A stretch of DNA of 64,000 bases from Strigops habroptila. Its lineage: Eukaryota > Chordata > Aves > Psittaciformes > Psittacidae. Positions 12,015 to 23,800 of this stretch are shown piece after piece. The stretch spans positions 87,184,283 to 87,248,282 of the forward strand of contig NC_044277.2 of the NCBI RefSeq assembly GCF_004027225.2, written 5' to 3'. The notes under the pieces are model-generated. The model was not told where the DNA came from. It saw only the letters and a list, made by a program, of their open reading frames with translations, and searched no databases. Position numbers and translations under genes: made by a program. Every line of letters begins with the position of its first letter. Position 1 is the stretch's first letter.

Positions 12015-14716
12015 GAGAGAAACTATTTGGCTTTCCCCAGGCCATTATGCTTCAAAATAGCCTTCAGCTGAGGCCTACATACTTCGTGTCCCTGCAAAAC
12101 AAACGGCTTTTTGGAGAGATATAAGCCAGATCTTCATTTGACCTGATCATCTTTGTTCAGCAGGTCAGTAAAGGTTTGGGTCCCATAAAGCAAAGCACAG
12201 AGTGGCAAGAAGGCCTTGTAGCTTTACTGGGTACTGCCAAGAAGGCTCATTCTCATCTCTTTTTCTTTCCATTTTAACCCTTATGCACTGACAGGTCAAG
12301 AGAAGACTTCAAACTGGTTACAAAAAACCCCACACTTACGAAAGGTAGCAACTTTTCCTCCTCTAGAGTGGCAGAGAACACCCCATCCTCCTAAACCAGC
12401 CCATTTTTCCTTCACTTGAAACAATCTTAGTGAGAAAACAGAAACCGTGCTGGCAAACGTTACAAGACCTGTTCCTCACTGTAATACTCAGAAAGGGGAA
12501 CCAGTTGCACCACTAGAAATATGCAAAATAACAGCATCCTAAAGCTATATCACAAAACAGAGCATTGTACATTATGGGGCTTTTCATACCATCTAATGTA
12601 AACCAAAAAATCTTCCTAGATGTCTTTGTAGGAAATTTATCGGGTCTCAGGAAAAACACAGCTACTGTATTTAAGATGGTGACAGAAGTGTGCTTCTGAG
12701 CTGTGGGCACAGAGTGAACTATCTGGATGTTCAAGTACACCTTTTACGCAACAGATGTGAGGTTTGGAAAATGTGGCTCTAAAAAGCACAAGGTCATACC
12801 CAAGCAAAGACTGGTACTATAAGCTCTAGAGAATATTTCTAACACAAGCACTAGTTCTGAGTTCCCCTTCATAAGCAGATTGTAGCACATTATAGAGCTG
12901 GTCTGAGAGGCTTCTGCGTTAGGCATTAGCTAGCGCTGTACATTTAGAAACAAACTTTGACAGCACAACTAGTTTTGTGTATCTACCCTGTAGCCCAGGA
13001 AACTTACAGAAAACATGGAAACTTATGAAATACAGCAAAAGGTAGCTTTCTGTGAGTAGAAAGCTCTCTCCAGAAACCTGTCTTCTCTTGACAGAGGTGC
13101 TTGTTTGCTCACACTGTTGTGCTCCTATTGCATGTTCAAATGATCCCCCATCCCAGCTGTGTGCTCATGCCGTGAGCAATAAAGTAAGGCCTATCAAGCT
13201 ATTTCAGATTCAGACCATTCTTATTATTCACCACAGAGGATATAGTGTCAGTTAGACAGTGGTTTCACAGGAACTGTATGAGTTATCTTGCTATAGTATA
13301 ACCACAGTACCAACCACAAAGAAAATATTTCCGCCCATAGAAATGTTCAATATAAGCATTATCTTCATGTAGAAGAAAGGATAGTGGGGACTCCTTTGAG
13401 ACTATCCTGAAGCACACTGACTACAACAGTACCAATTCAATTCAGTAGAGATTGTCCATACCTGCTGTCTTTCAGAGCCAAGACTATAAGTTTTATGACC
13501 GTATTCAGGGTGAGTTTACTGAAGTCAAGAAAGAGATATAAGGACTCCTATTAGCATGACCTGTCTACATCTTGGGTCAGATCCCAGAAAAAAAAATAAA
13601 ACAAACCAAAACTGCACTCCATTTTCAGCCATAAATTATGTGCTTAATTATTCAGATGTCAAACTCTGCTTGCAAATAACTAGGAAGGTCAAATCAGAGT
13701 GACTTAGACCTTTGAAAGCCAGTTTCAGGAGGCAGTCCTTTCCACGGCAGACATGTAAGTACATTATACTTAGAACTCACTGTCATTTTTTGCAAGCTGC
13801 TTCTACAAGGGCCTCGAACAAGGAGTGAACTCTTCTTCCCACTTGGAGCAGTTAAGGAGCCTGTGATGCCAGGGTCTGTGCTATGTGCTTGCGAGATGAC
13901 AGAATTTCAGTTCCAGGACTTCCCCATATAAACATCTAACTGTATAAAGTAGGAGGTAACCAACTCTCTCTCATATTGTTCAGACTCCTCATGACTAACT
14001 AGCATTTACGCTCAGGATAATCTCGACCTGGAATAAACCCAACAGAGTATGGGACAGAGGATGGATTAAGGCCTAGGGTGTTTTCTTTGAACTAGTAGTC
14101 ACAGTAGGAAATTACTAAATGAGTATTAGATCGCAAAGGGCTTCAAGGCAGGGACCATAGGCCGTATTATTGTGGCTGTGAACAGAGACACGCTGAATTA
14201 AACTCCTAATGGGAATAAGCATTAAAGTGCAAGGGACATGCACCCTGAATTTGCCTCTTTGATTTTTCATAGTACATGGCTACAAACAGACTGGGTCCAG
14301 CTCCTGAAATGCAAAAGACTCCTGTTGACAGCACCATCTCACCTCTCCACACACCCAGAAAAAGCAAATCAGGTCTCAGTGAACCCAAATCAAACATCCC
14401 ATTTCCCAGGCGCTTTAAGGGGCCATATGACTGACTGAAAGGATTTCATTGTGACTCAAAGTGAGAGTAACATGCCTTCACCAAGGAAAAGGCACTGCCT
14501 TCTACCATTTCATGTGTAAATAGTTGCTGCCTCTGCTTCCACCAAACCTCAAAGCTCATTACAGCTTAAGTGTTAACCCATGAGAAAAGCCCAGAACACA
14601 GAAAAGTAGCATGGAGATATTACAGCTTTAATCCTTCATAGGATTAGTTTGTTTAAATTTGATGAGATAGAAAGGAAAATAAAGGGTACACATGAAAAGA
14701 CACCTGGTTACATCAC

Positions 14717-14832
14717 CTCAGCAGTTCCATGAGTGTCTTTTCTTGTACTTTTTTCTTCCCTTTCTTTTTTTAGCATTTCGAGGGATCTCAAGTGAGTCAA
14801 AGTGTCCTTTACTCTCTCACGCACAAGAGGAG
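14717..14832 (-). other. Exon-like segment encoding a charged helix
   Basis: Minus strand: acceptor gacatgttttgcag|CTCC, donor GCTGAG|gtgatg, 116 bases. The open frame reads PLVRERVKDTLTHLRSLEML, then KKEREEKSTRKDTHGTAE, predicted helical, possibly coiled-coil, and strongly hydrophilic. It enters in phase 1, compatible with the phase-1 exit of the segment at 20722-20891. No family match is recognised. It could be an exon of an unrecognised gene, an antisense lncRNA exon, or chance. Confidence 0.22.
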
Positions 14833-15025
14833 CTGCAAAACATGTCACAGAAGTTACATCTTTGAAGACCCAGACACGAAAAACAGATTCTGCAGCAGCA
14901 TTAAACATAAATTACACAGCACAAACCCTGAGCTTTCCCTTAGAGCTGGCATCTTGCTTTTCTTGTCTCCAAACATGCAAGCAACACTTGGATGTGCTTT
15001 GTGCACCCCTGTTCTCCTTTCTCCT

Positions 15026-15036
15026 GGGGGGGGGGG
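15026..15036 (+). repeat. Poly-G run (11 G)
   Basis: A single uninterrupted G run, ctcct then G11 then aacc. It interrupts the longest open frame in the window (minus strand, 14912-15370) with a homopolymer Pro/Arg stretch, one reason to doubt that frame. Confidence 0.9.
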
Positions 15037-15845
15037 AACCAACCAAATAATTCAGCAGAGAAACTGTTAATTTAACAAATGAAGAACAGAGAAGGAACCT
15101 GATGAGAAATGCTGGCATCAGATATGGGAAAATGAGAAGCCAAAAGGGAAATGTGCAAAGTGCTTTAAGAGTCCAGGAGCAGTGAAGAAAAGTTGTGCAA
15201 GACCAAAAAGCAGGAAGAAACATGTAGTCTCTATGCATGCATACATCAGGAGAGGAAACAGATGATCGCAAGACACACACGCAAATTTTGCCAAGAAAAA
15301 AAGAGACCTGAACTCCTCTTTTTTGTTTTTGTAACTTTCCATTTCCCCTCTCCACCATGAATTTCTGCATGTGTTTGACTGGATCACTGAATCCAAAACC
15401 ACAAAACCTGAGTGCTTACACCCCACATGAGAATATACAACCCTCTTCTCATAGATGCTAGATGTACAACTTTCCGTAATGATAGGCAGAGGATGTAGAT
15501 GTTCACTATTCGTAAAACCATTGCTTTTCCAATTGAATTGAATGTAGGTGATTGCCTCTGAAAATATAACCTAGGGGCTTTCATTCCACTCCACCAGTAA
15601 AATGGATACAGTGAAGAGGTTCTTCAAGGAAGAGTGCAATAGTGAGGGAAAAAACAGCTGGATTTATCACATCCTTCTTCACTTTTTAATTAGGGAAAAA
15701 ACGGAGGAAAGACACTGGAAGCAAAATCAATCTGCTGCCCTTGATTTAGCTTTTTGTTTAGTGACAATTTGACTCATAAGACCAAATTATCTCTGGGGAA
15801 ATAATTTCACTTCAAGGCAATTTCTCCAGTAGATAAGTTGCTTAC

Positions 15846-15992
15846 CTTTCTTTCTCGGGTCTGTGTGCTTCCCCCCTTTGTTCTCTGAACCTGAGAATAT
15901 CTTTAATTTCAGGGCATTTCTTTATCAGCCCTTCAAATGAGATCTTCAAAGTGAGAAGCATTTTCTCCATACAACTAAACTTCTCTTCATAC
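15846..15992 (-). other. Exon-like segment with a strong donor site
   Basis: Minus strand: donor GAAAG|gtaagc is near-consensus; acceptor cttgttatag|GTATG has a poor pyrimidine tract. The 147-base segment (a multiple of three) has one open frame, reading YEEKFSCMEKMLLTLKISF, then EGLIKKCPEIKDILRFREQ, then a basic tail. It is helix-like with mixed charge. Phase 2 on both sides, so it cannot join directly to the segment at 14.8 kb. Not recognised. Confidence 0.2.
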
Positions 15993-17522
15993 CTATAACA
16001 AGTTTTAAAGCAAATTAGAAATTCCTTTAGCTGCAAAACACCAGGGAAAAGAGATTTTGGAATACACAGCATTTTGATTAGAAGAAAGAGTAAGTGAGAT
16101 ACACTGACTGATTTGAAGTGTATATGATAGGGAAAAAAAGTGACCTTTCATCAGACCCATAATTCATCAATACCGTTCCCCACATCTCATCTGGAAGCCA
16201 GTCATATCGCTGGATATATTGTGCACCAGCACAACTATTTCGGCCCTCTTAACGCAAATCACGATAGAAAAATTGTCATTTATTTCTGCTATTTTTTCCT
16301 TTACTTTCCCAGGGATTTAACTTTATTTGTGACTTAGGCAAAAATAAATTTTGACGATCCTAACTGTGGGTTTGAATCTAAGCTGCTTGGAATTTATGTT
16401 TTACTTCTCATTTTCAGCCCTGATATTTCTTTGTAAGACATCTCACTGGGAAGTAACCAGAAAACAATTTCCTTATTTCCCCTTTTTTAATTTTTTTTTT
16501 TTTAGAATTTTAAAAGTCATGTAAGAAAGATAAAATGACCATCAATAGGTCCCAGGGGGAAGACTGGAAATATAGGAGATTCATAAGCAGTTCTTAATGC
16601 ATTAGCTTCTCCCACACATTCAAAACCCACATGAAAATCGGAACCCACACAGTAAAAGCCCTCATGAATATGTGCACCACTTAGAAATTTAAACAGTCTT
16701 CTAATGGAAGAAGATAACCTATTAAAGGCAAGAGTGCCCATCTACCAACATAATGTTCATGCTGCTCAGACTGCTGGGGCTCTCTGTTTTGCTATTAAAG
16801 CCCTTACTGCTTTTTTCTTTTGCATAGCACTGAGACAGAATCCTAACAAATGTGTCGTTTCCCGGTAGGGATCTCTGCTTCCTTGCTTGCCTGTACTGAG
16901 GGAACTGGGAGACACACCGATGTAACTGCTAAGCAATTGGAATGAAATGCTGACAGCATGGCAAGATCAATGGGAGCTGATCCACTTGCATTGTCTTTCA
17001 TATCTCCACAGTTCTTTGCAATTTGTATTTGCTAATCCAATTTCCGCTTCCAATGTGTGTAGGCCCTCTTCTTCGTTTTTATCTCTGACTAGCATCACCT
17101 CAAGGCTAGCCACAGACCAATTACTATCTAAAACCTCTGCAAGGACCAAATCCATATCTATGTACCTTGAGAAATCCCCTAAAGAAATACTCTCATCCAC
17201 ACCAAAGAGATACACTGCTACTAGGGAGCAGTTACTGTAAGAGCAGCCCTCATCCTGATGAAATGTGGCTTGAGAGACAGCAGAAACACTCGCCTCACCT
17301 GAACGTTCAGGACAGTATTTCTATGTGAACGCATCCACCTTTCATTCCTGAGACAGGCTGAGAGTTTGCATATCGTGAGTTACGATGGCTCAAGTGATGA
17401 GTGACTGTCTCAGTGGAGAAGCAGCGCAGGACAGCTAAATCCATCCAACATTTTGCTGTCACTGTTGAAAGGGGGAAGTCCTACGCTCCCTACATCACTC
17501 TTAGACATAGTCTCTTGCTTAC

Positions 17523-17594
17523 CTTCCACCAGCTCTGGTGCTTGCTGGGAGCAGCTGGGAATTGATACAACCCAGTAATCCAGCAGCAAATTAT
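17523..17594 (-). other. Short exon-like segment with a consensus donor
   Basis: Minus strand: donor GGAAG|gtaagc, acceptor ttgcttttcctgag|AT, 72 bases, phase 1 in and out. The open frame contains NLLLDYWVVSIPSC and then SQQAPELVE. The phase matches the segment at 14717-14832. It is short, so chance is a strong alternative. Confidence 0.12.
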
Positions 17595-18181
17595 CTCAGG
17601 AAAAGCAATTTTGCTTTCTGCCAGGATAGGGGCAAAATCGGTTCAGTAAAAAGTTTTACGAGCTGCAGAGTCAGCACAAGACTACACAGCTGAGAGCAAG
17701 AGCATGGGTGGGGAGGACAAGGAGGAAGAGGATCTGTCCCCCTCAGCAGATGTAAGTTGTTTGTAAGACTCAGCCATAACATGCAACTTCACCTTTGGGA
17801 TCATGCAGATGTTGTCTCCCATCACTACAAAGGCATCCAAGCAGAGTGGTGAGGAAGGAAGGGTAAAAATTCTTTGGAGTGCACTTTGACAGAAAAAAGA
17901 AAAACATGTGTGAATAGAGTTGTCCAAACATACATTTTTTTGTGGAAGAAAATTGCAGGATGTGTATTTTAGGAGAGATGATATTTTTAATCCTTTTTTA
18001 TTTTTTATTTTTATTCATTAAATCTGCTGAACATTAATCACAAACAAACATTTGGCACAAAGGATAGCCCTATTAATGATTCAGTGCCTTGGTTCTTCCA
18101 ATGAGGGGAAGCACTAAAATCCAGCATTTACAGGCTGGATAACAAGCTGTTAAAAAATAACGGGGAAAACTCCTAACCTTT

Positions 18182-18230
18182 GGAGGGAGGAATAGAAAAG
18201 GGAAAGAGAAAGGGAAGAGAAAGGAATAGG
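18182..18230 (+). repeat. GA-rich polypurine tract
   Basis: Nearly pure purine over 49 bases (one T), rich in ggaaag and gagaaaggg. Possible H-DNA-forming simple sequence. Confidence 0.85.
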
Positions 18231-20721
18231 TCATTATACATCACAAAAATAGATCACAAATTTCTTTTTTTGTTTTAGTTCTTTGCAGGTTTCTTTTTAA
18301 GTAAAGGACATGACTTTTAAAAAGCCTTTAAGAGCACTACTTCGCACTTTTAATAAAGACTTCTTAAAGACATTAACTTCCACATGGCCCATAGCCTTTT
18401 CCTCTGCGGCAGACACGAAATGGCTGTTCTGGCAGCAACCACTGCTCTCACAGCCAAATATCTACACCCCTGTAACTAAGCATAGCTGGGTTCTTACCCA
18501 AGGGTAGTGCCCTCAGGGTTCCTCTTCTCAGTGCGACTAGCAAAGCATTGACGACCAACAGCTATTACCACCACACCAATGAAGTCCTCGAAAGTCATCT
18601 CCAACCTGGGAAGCAGGCCTGTGAGGGTAGAAATTGCATCATCCAACAGTATGCACTTACACATACTCGGGAAAAAATCATCACGGTAACAGCTCAGAAA
18701 CAGAGACAGGCAGCCAGAAGTTTCTCTCTGCCTACCTGTTTCATGGGTTCATATCATTAATGATCTCTTCCTCTCATGGACCAAACACTGCACAAAGTGC
18801 CCACAGTGGCCTGCAGGTATTTATTATTTACTGCGATCTCAGGAGGTCCACGCTAAAAGCAGCATGGGAAAGCAGGCAATGTTTTATCCACCGCATGACC
18901 TAGTTTCAGCAGCTCTGTCAAGCACTTCTGTCACCAGCAACAGGGCTGAATAATGTTCAGCGAAGTAGGTGATGAGTTACGTGAAACTAGCTTCCAGAGG
19001 AAATTAATTTCCACAGAGAGGCTCTGGCTACTTGAACTTTGTTTTAAAAAGCTGTGTTTTATTGCAGTCGAAGTTAATGAAGAAAGGTAGCTGACAGGCT
19101 GCTGCACAGTCTGTGTTATCTCTCAGTCACCTTTATTCCAGCAGCAGAAGCAGCAGTGGAACAGGAACATCCACTGGAATGAGCTTCCATTTGCACCCAT
19201 TTTACTGTTTTTCTTCCAAATGCCACATCTACTGCTCTACTTATTGCCACGAGAGATAATCAAACCCACTTTTAATACAATGCTGTGCATATGGCATCTC
19301 TGCTAAGACCATTCTCAAGCAGAAGAACAGATTGCAAAAAAGTACTGCATGCTCAGCCTTCTGCCTGGGAATGTAGGTAGGAGATAACATCTATAAAACT
19401 CCCACCACTCCTTACGAGCACCCGATCTCCAAAAGAAGTTATTTTTCTGCTTTTATTTTGCCAGACTTAGCACAGTGGATCTCCCTCCAGGGTTTCGAAC
19501 TCTCTGCCCTGTGCTTGACCCAGTCTTTGCATGCTGGAAGATTTTGGAGGCCCTCGACTGAGACCTTAGTCCAGATAGTAGTATAAAGGTAGTATTAAGT
19601 CCATCAATCTGAAGAAACTATTCCCCGTATTACACCCACACTGCAAGATTTACCCTAAAATTTAGGACAAACTACTTTGTGGAACCTACGTATGGTTCAT
19701 TCACACCCAGGTAGGTTACTGCTCCTAATAGTGCCTACCTCAAACATCTCACAATATCTATTGTCTCTTATCATGTTCAAAAGCATGACTTTCTACATTC
19801 CAAAGACACATGGGAAAACGTGGGAAAAATGCAAAAGAATCTTCTACTGTGGAGCGGCTGCTATTCCGCACTGTTAATCTTAGCACAGAAAATCAGGCAA
19901 CTTATCTCTGCAAAGGAGATCCTTTGCATGAATATTGCTGGAAAACACACTTTGATGTGATCAGATGCTTCATAGTATTTCCTCACTGAGCATATCAGGA
20001 AATAGCAAATGGGTTGAAGCAAAGACTTCACAAGATGGTATTTCCTTGTGGTATTTTCTATTGAGATTTTGAAGAAAAATGATGATAAACTTGAAGGTTT
20101 TTAGTTTTACATGTCTTTGAGGCCCCATGCGCTTGCCAAGAATCAGGAAAAAGCACGTGCAAACTGTAAAAAGAATTTTAAAAAACAATGCTCAAAAATA
20201 CCAGAAACAGCTGTTTAGGCATATATCTTACCTGAGATACAGTCACAGGCAAGAACAAAAGGGATCTCCCACCTACCTTTTAGCTGCCCAGAGAATGTAG
20301 ATACAAGACTAACAACTTCTTTGTCCTTACCTATCTTTACCGTACTCTCTCATACAGTATTTTACACATTTGGCTAGATGCCATGGAAATATCCCACACA
20401 CTTCATTAGCTGAGAAGCTTCTCAATAGCATAACCGTGGGGTTTTCTACAAAGAAGCTCAAATGTGCATCTGCTTTCCTTAACATTTCTAGATCTTCTGA
20501 TCAGTATTAAACTCAGCCACATCTGATTCATAGGAGTGCATAACCAGCCTTCTCACCAGTACTCACCAGCCATTAGCATACAAAATTAATGACTCAGTTC
20601 CTCATCAGACTGCTTTAGAAAAAAAGTTTTTTAAACAATTATGAATTCTGAGGAGATTTGTCTTCAGATTTTTTTATGTTGATCAAACTCTTCTTTGTAG
20701 CCACCAACATCAGAATCTTAC

Positions 20722-20891
20722 TTTTTAAAAATAGAAACATGAAAGTCATAAGAAATAGCATGGCTCCAGAAGTCCATGCTACAGTCAAAATAAATGCACG
20801 AAGCTTGATAGCTTTTTTTTCACTTCTTAACTTCGCAAGCTTTGTAGACAATCTAGAGCAACGTGCCAGGCCATCAGATATATAGGCAGTC
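20722..20891 (-). other. Exon-like segment encoding a transmembrane-like helix
   Basis: Read on the minus strand, an acceptor (pyrimidine-rich, ending aaactag|G) and a donor (TTTAAAAA|gtaaga) bound 170 bases with a single open frame of 56 codons. It starts TAYISDGLARCSRL, has a lysine/arginine-rich part (KLAKLRSEKKAIKLR) and then a hydrophobic run (AFILTVAWTSGAMLFLMTFM, continuing FLFL). A positively charged flank followed by about 22 apolar residues is the layout of a membrane anchor. If the donor is not used, the frame ends at 20639 after a polar tail. I do not recognise the protein. AT-rich DNA yields hydrophobic chance frames, so this is a candidate only. Confidence 0.22.
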
Positions 20892-23800
20892 CTAGTTTTT
20901 TCGGAGGGACAAGAGGCAGCAGGAAGGTGAGAGATCCCTGCTCTTGAGGGTAGGCAAAGCAGCAGGTGAGAGCAGAAATGCGACTCCTCACATGAGCAGC
21001 CTATAGAGGTGCAGAGAAGGAGCTGTACTATTTGCAGCTATAGCACGAGATCAGTAAGCAATACACTTGGTCCCTAAGCTTCAATTGCAATGAAATCAGA
21101 AGCAATAGCTGGAAGCCTCTAAGTTAATGACAAAATTTTGATTGTTATCTTTGAGTCTAGGAAGTGGGAATATGCACACAGACCTAAGTCTTGATGTCCC
21201 ACAAAACCCACCAGATGCACAGGTAGTAAAATTCTACCACATGAAAAGTCATTTCAGATCTTGGGAAACCTCTTATACTATTCTTCCAAGAATATATTCA
21301 GGCCAATTAATTTATTCCTGCTCTAAGCCATATTAGCTGCTAAAAAAAGCCAAGGTAGGGTAGGGGATACCAAAGCTTGTTTTATATAAGAAAAAAGAAT
21401 TTTTCTTTTCCATTCCCCTTCTAACTAGAAACATCTGACCAGTGTTGTCAAACTAGACTATATTTACTTCCAAGAAAAAGATCAAGTTAGATCTTCACTG
21501 GCAGCATAAATGGTCTCAGAAAAATGTATGAGTGACAAAATCAAAGTAAAACCTGAAAAGACGCAGAGGGCTAGAATCAAAATGTTTGTCACTTCGGTCT
21601 TCAAAGTTTTTTCCTTTCTTTCTGCAGGTACCTCTCCATTCTCTCAGTGTTTCACTACAATTGCTATTAAACTGGGATCTGTCCCTTTACATCTGATGTG
21701 AGAAGAAGTGCTATTCTCCAGGTCTAACAGGGACCAGGCTGTAGTCCTACTGCCTGCCTTGTTCACTATAGAAGAGTGGTAGCAAGACAGCTCACAAGAG
21801 ACAATGCAATTCTAGCTGGGCACTGTAACCGGGTGGGGTGCTATGACAAAAATGCTAAAATAGCAGCCCAAAATAGAGGAGTGAATGAAAACCCTGCTGC
21901 TACCCCAGATAGATCAGGGGGTCTTCTCTGTCAGGAGGTGGAAGCCCAGTGCGTGCAAGCATGTGCATAGCCATCAGAAATGAACATATGTCCTAAAAAT
22001 AAATCCCCTCTCATCATTAAACTCAGCAAAAGTACTCATGTGTGTTGAATGCTTATTTTCATAATCTTACCTGCATTTCTGTGCTGTGCATCAATTCTGG
22101 CCTGCACAGCAGGGGCAGGTCGCTCGGATAAAACCCCTGACATTTTCCAACTCCTTTTGAGAGCCTGCATCCACGTAGGGACCGTGACAGCTGCCGGACT
22201 GACAACCCCGAAGCAGCATGCTGCTGCAGCTTGGAGCAGCTGCTGCGCAGTGGGCAGTGCTGTGTGTGCCCCTCAGCATCAGCCCAATGCAAAGGGAGCA
22301 CAGCAGGGGGGAGTCAGACTTGGAGCCAGTGCCTTTTTAGCTTCTCTGCTGAAAGGTGCCAAGTTTTCAGTGTTGATTAATTGTATGCAGGGTCTCCCCC
22401 CCGGGCAGGGGCAGGAGCCACCACCTCATGTCACCAGCTGGTGAGCAGGCACCACAGATTTGTACCAACAGTCAAGAAGTGCGAAGGCAGATCCTGCTCT
22501 TCACTGCATGGCTAGAGAAGAGCTCTAATCCGGGCAGCAGCCTCAGCCTGTCCCTTCAATCCAAGCAGTTCAGAGCCTCTTCTGATGCGACAAATGTTGC
22601 ATTTGCATTTCCCTTTCCCACGTTGGGTACTGGGAACATATCGCTGACAGCAATCATACAGGCTGTACATCACGCAGCGCTTCTGAGGTCTCCTTTTGTG
22701 TGTTCACAATAAAAATACCATGAAAATCCATTGGCACAGGTCATCCTTCAAGTCGCAGTGCTTGCTAAGTGAAGAGAAACATATGCAAGGCCTAATGTTG
22801 TATCATTCAGGGCAGCTCTGACTGCATGCTGGAAGCTTCCTCAGCACAGTAATTGCTAACACCTCAGGTTTTTTTACAAAGTGTTGAAACTGCAGTTTAA
22901 GTGAAACACATCTGCTAGTCAAGATATAAGCCATTTTTGAAAACACAGTATATGTTACAGAGCCAGAATATACTGCCATTGTACCACTGCCCTTCTTTGA
23001 AAGGTAAGTAAAGGAAAGGGTCAGCCTTCTTGATATAGCAAGCCAGCCACACAGCAAAAACTCCATTTACCACGTACCAGCCTCCTACTGCTCACTCAGC
23101 CTCCCCCAGCCAGGACTGCATCCTCAAACACCTCCGTGTCTGAAAGCCTGCATCCATCCCCAAACCTCTCTGCATCTGAGGGCCTGGAGGACCCCAGCCC
23201 TGCCACAGCTCTTACCCGAGGTGCTGCCTGTCCCTCCAAAAGCAGGCAGAGGAGCCGCACTTTGCTCCCTCACACAGAAGAAAGCTCCTGTGCTGTGCAA
23301 AAGAGCTGCCCTTCAATGATTTGCAATCTCCAGGAAGCCCAGAAGCAGCTTCTTGCTCACCTTTGTACCGTATGCCATTAAAAACAGGCATGGACCATAA
23401 TTTCTTTACAAATGCAAAGGCTTGAGCCTCTCTATCTTTTAATTTGCCTTCAACTCAGAAACCATCCCATAACTTTGAAAGCTAACAGAGAAACTATGAA
23501 ACAGTACAAATATCATACATTTCCAAATATCACCTGTGAGCAGCTAGGTGGAAAGGAATAGAGCAAATGAGATCTCCTGGGTCTGGGAACTTGTATCTGG
23601 AGAGCAAACCAAACAAGCTGCTTCCCAAAGGGCCCTTTGCATGCAAGTTTGAAAGGATGAGGCTGAAAATCAGCATAGGCAAAGGAATCTTTTTTTCAGA
23701 ATAGTCCTTCAGTTGTGGAAGAGTAAAGATACACTTTCAGAAGTACTGTTGTGGCTTAATCTTCCTAAATACCATTTCGCAGGAGGCCAGCACCCTGCAT

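Larger units (their letters stand above)
9599..14716. other. Intergenic, no recognisable gene
   Basis: Holds two poly-A tracts (11.1 and 12.0 kb) and otherwise unremarkable AT-rich sequence. No exon with convincing splice signals was found on either strand. Confidence 0.65.

Noticed and set aside
14912-15370. 152-codon minus-strand frame, the longest in the window
   Set aside because: It begins at an arbitrary codon, runs through an 11-G homopolymer, overlaps open frames on the other strand and shows no domain. It abuts the better-bounded segment at 14717-14832 but in no consistent gene model.
16517-16741. 74-codon minus-strand frame starting with ATG and reading like a soluble protein
   Set aside because: An in-frame stop immediately precedes the ATG, the Kozak context is poor, and there is no convincing donor, poly-A signal or family match.
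20232-20336. Open minus-strand segment ending in a consensus donor (CTCAG|gtaaga)
   Set aside because: The donor is good, but every possible acceptor lacks a pyrimidine tract, so it is mentioned only in the exon-chain finding and not called as a feature.
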